Shown: positions 6,223 through 6,800 of the stretch, in pieces
How the letters are laid out: each line of letters begins with the position of its first letter
Position numbering within the stretch: the stretch's first letter is position 1
NCBI RefSeq assembly: GCF_000720175.1
Contig: NZ_JOIX01000144.1
Coordinates: 1-6,800 of the forward strand
DNA: 6,800 bases
Direction: 5' to 3'
DNA from: Streptomyces sp. NRRL S-337
GTDB taxonomy: Bacteria; Actinomycetota; Actinomycetes; Streptomycetales; Streptomycetaceae
Made by a program: the position numbers and the translations under genes
The notes under the pieces: model-generated
Database searches by the model: none
What the model was told of the DNA's origin: nothing
The model's input: the letters and a program-made list of their open reading frames with translations, nothing else

Positions 6223-6318
6223 AGGTGCGATGGTGCGAGCTACTACTGCTGCGATCTCGCCAGGTGCGATGGTGCGAGTGCGGTGGTGCGTAACTGTGGT
6301 CGTGCGTAACTGTGGTCG
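6223..6318. repeat. two sets of direct repeats upstream of the transporter operon
   Basis: AGGTGCGATGGTGCGAG occurs exactly at 6223-6239 and 6262-6278. TGCGTAACTGTGGTCG occurs twice in tandem at 6287-6302 and 6303-6318. They lie about 225-320 nt before the binding protein start. They could be operator repeats or slippage products. Confidence 0.7.
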
Positions 6319-6611
6319 TGCGGTCTGCCGCTCCCGTGCGCTCCCGTGCATGTGGCCTGCCGACGCCATGCCGACGCGGCTCGGCCTCGGCGCGGCCATG
6401 CCATGCCGGCTCGGCACGGCTTGCGGTGGCACCCGGCGCCACGATGCGCCGCTGCCACGCGGCTACCGGCCACCCAGCACTGCCTCAACCCGAGCCCAGC
6501 CCCCACACGCCCAGCCCGACCCGGTGTGCGACAGGTCTACGCCCCGCCCCCGGCCTCCGCAATACCGCGTCCAGCACCAACTCACCTTTCGTAATGGTGC
6601 TGTTACGGCCA

Positions 6612-6716
6612 CCCCAAACCCCAACGCAGCCCCAGCCCCAACCCGAACGCAGTCCAGCCCCAACCCCGGCGCGGCCCCGGCCCCGTCCCGAACGCAGCCC
6701 CAGACCCAACCCCGGC
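6612..6716. repeat. C-rich imperfect array with G-quadruplex potential on the minus strand
   Basis: Four CCCC runs (6612-6615, 6619-6622, 6630-6633, 6636-6639) with spacers of 3, 7 and 2 nt match the canonical G-quadruplex pattern on the minus strand. Related units at 6642-6670 and 6687-6716 share CCCGAACGCAG at one end and AACCCCGGC at the other, with a 45-nt period. Confidence 0.65.
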
Positions 6717-6766
6717 ACAGCTTGCAGGCCCACCCCGGAGCCGCCCCGGAAGGCCCCCCTCAGCCC

Positions 6767-6800
6767 CTGTCTCTTATACACATCTCCGAGCCCACGAGAC
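6767..6800. other. Illumina Nextera transposase adapter (sequencing artefact)
   Basis: The window ends in CTGTCTCTTATACACATCT, the Tn5 mosaic-end complement used in Nextera libraries, followed by CCGAGCCCACGAGAC. Together these 34 nt are the complement of the read-2 transposase adapter. The mosaic end gives minus-strand frames that start MYKRQ, a known contaminant signature in protein databases. It is AT-rich unlike its surroundings and sits exactly at the sequence end. This is untrimmed adapter, not a transposon. Confidence 0.98.

Larger units (their letters stand above)
6000..6766. other. upstream region of the transporter operon, no convincing gene
   Basis: No frame on either strand has a credible protein. 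Translations are low-complexity and no Shine-Dalgarno decides a start. The region should carry the operon promoter and perhaps a sugar-responsive operator. I find no confident -35/-10 pair and no clear LacI-, DasR- or MalR-type palindrome. What is visible: repeated CAATTCC (6011-6017, 6029-6035) in the leader, direct repeats at 6223-6318, a CTCCCGTGC doublet near 6331-6349, and a C-rich array at 6612-6716. A divergent regulator gene may lie beyond the contig end. Confidence 0.5.

Noticed and set aside
6485..6781. Minus-strand frame of 98 codons starting MYKRQ
   Set aside because: Its start lies in the Nextera adapter, and the remainder is a Gly-rich translation of the C-rich array.
6767..6800. 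Transposon end (Tn5-like mosaic end)
   Set aside because: The mosaic end is followed by the read-2 library tail at the exact sequence end, so it is library adapter rather than a genomic mobile element.

Overview
This window looks like the end of a draft contig from a high-GC actinobacterium, most likely Streptomyces or a close relative. That rests on the GC-rich third codon positions, Gly/Ala/Arg-rich proteins, GC-rich hairpins and a lipoprotein-anchored sugar ABC importer without its own ATPase. The last 34 bases (6767-6800) are not genomic. They match the complement of the Illumina Nextera read-2 transposase adapter.

Layout from left to right. (1) 1-618, plus strand: a class I SAM-dependent methyltransferase that is still open at the window edge. 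(2) 619-785: a convergent intergenic gap with a short 16-bp tandem repeat and a strong two-way terminator hairpin. (3) 786-1754, minus strand: a second methyltransferase of the metal-dependent type (D...DD motif) with a long basic, Pro-rich tail. Its last codons and the sequence just past its stop form a 33-nt-period duplication. (4) 1755-2141: non-coding, with the leader of that gene and the terminator of the next operon. (5) 2142-5999, minus strand: a three-gene carbohydrate importer operon read right to left, namely lipoprotein substrate-binding protein, permease 1 (MalF-type position) and permease 2 (MalG-type position). (6) 6000-6766: about 770 nt of upstream DNA with no convincing gene, but with direct repeats, a possible 10-codon leader peptide and a G-quadruplex-prone array.

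The importer genes form one unit. The binding protein would capture an oligosaccharide or glucoside outside the cell and hand it to the permease pair. Both permeases carry the EAA loop that docks the ATPase. No ATPase gene is present, so a shared ATPase of the MsiK type is expected elsewhere. The permease genes overlap by ATGA. The binding protein gene is separated from them by 217 nt holding an attenuator-like hairpin and a polypurine/polypyrimidine tract with a 15-bp tandem repeat, which suits higher expression of the binding protein.

The most interesting protein feature is in permease 1. About 165 extracytoplasmic residues are inserted between its third and fourth membrane helices and include a Cna-B/SdrD-like beta-sandwich. 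This sits where E. coli MalF has its P2 loop, which contacts the binding protein. I see no defence system, CRISPR array, mobile element, tRNA or rRNA.
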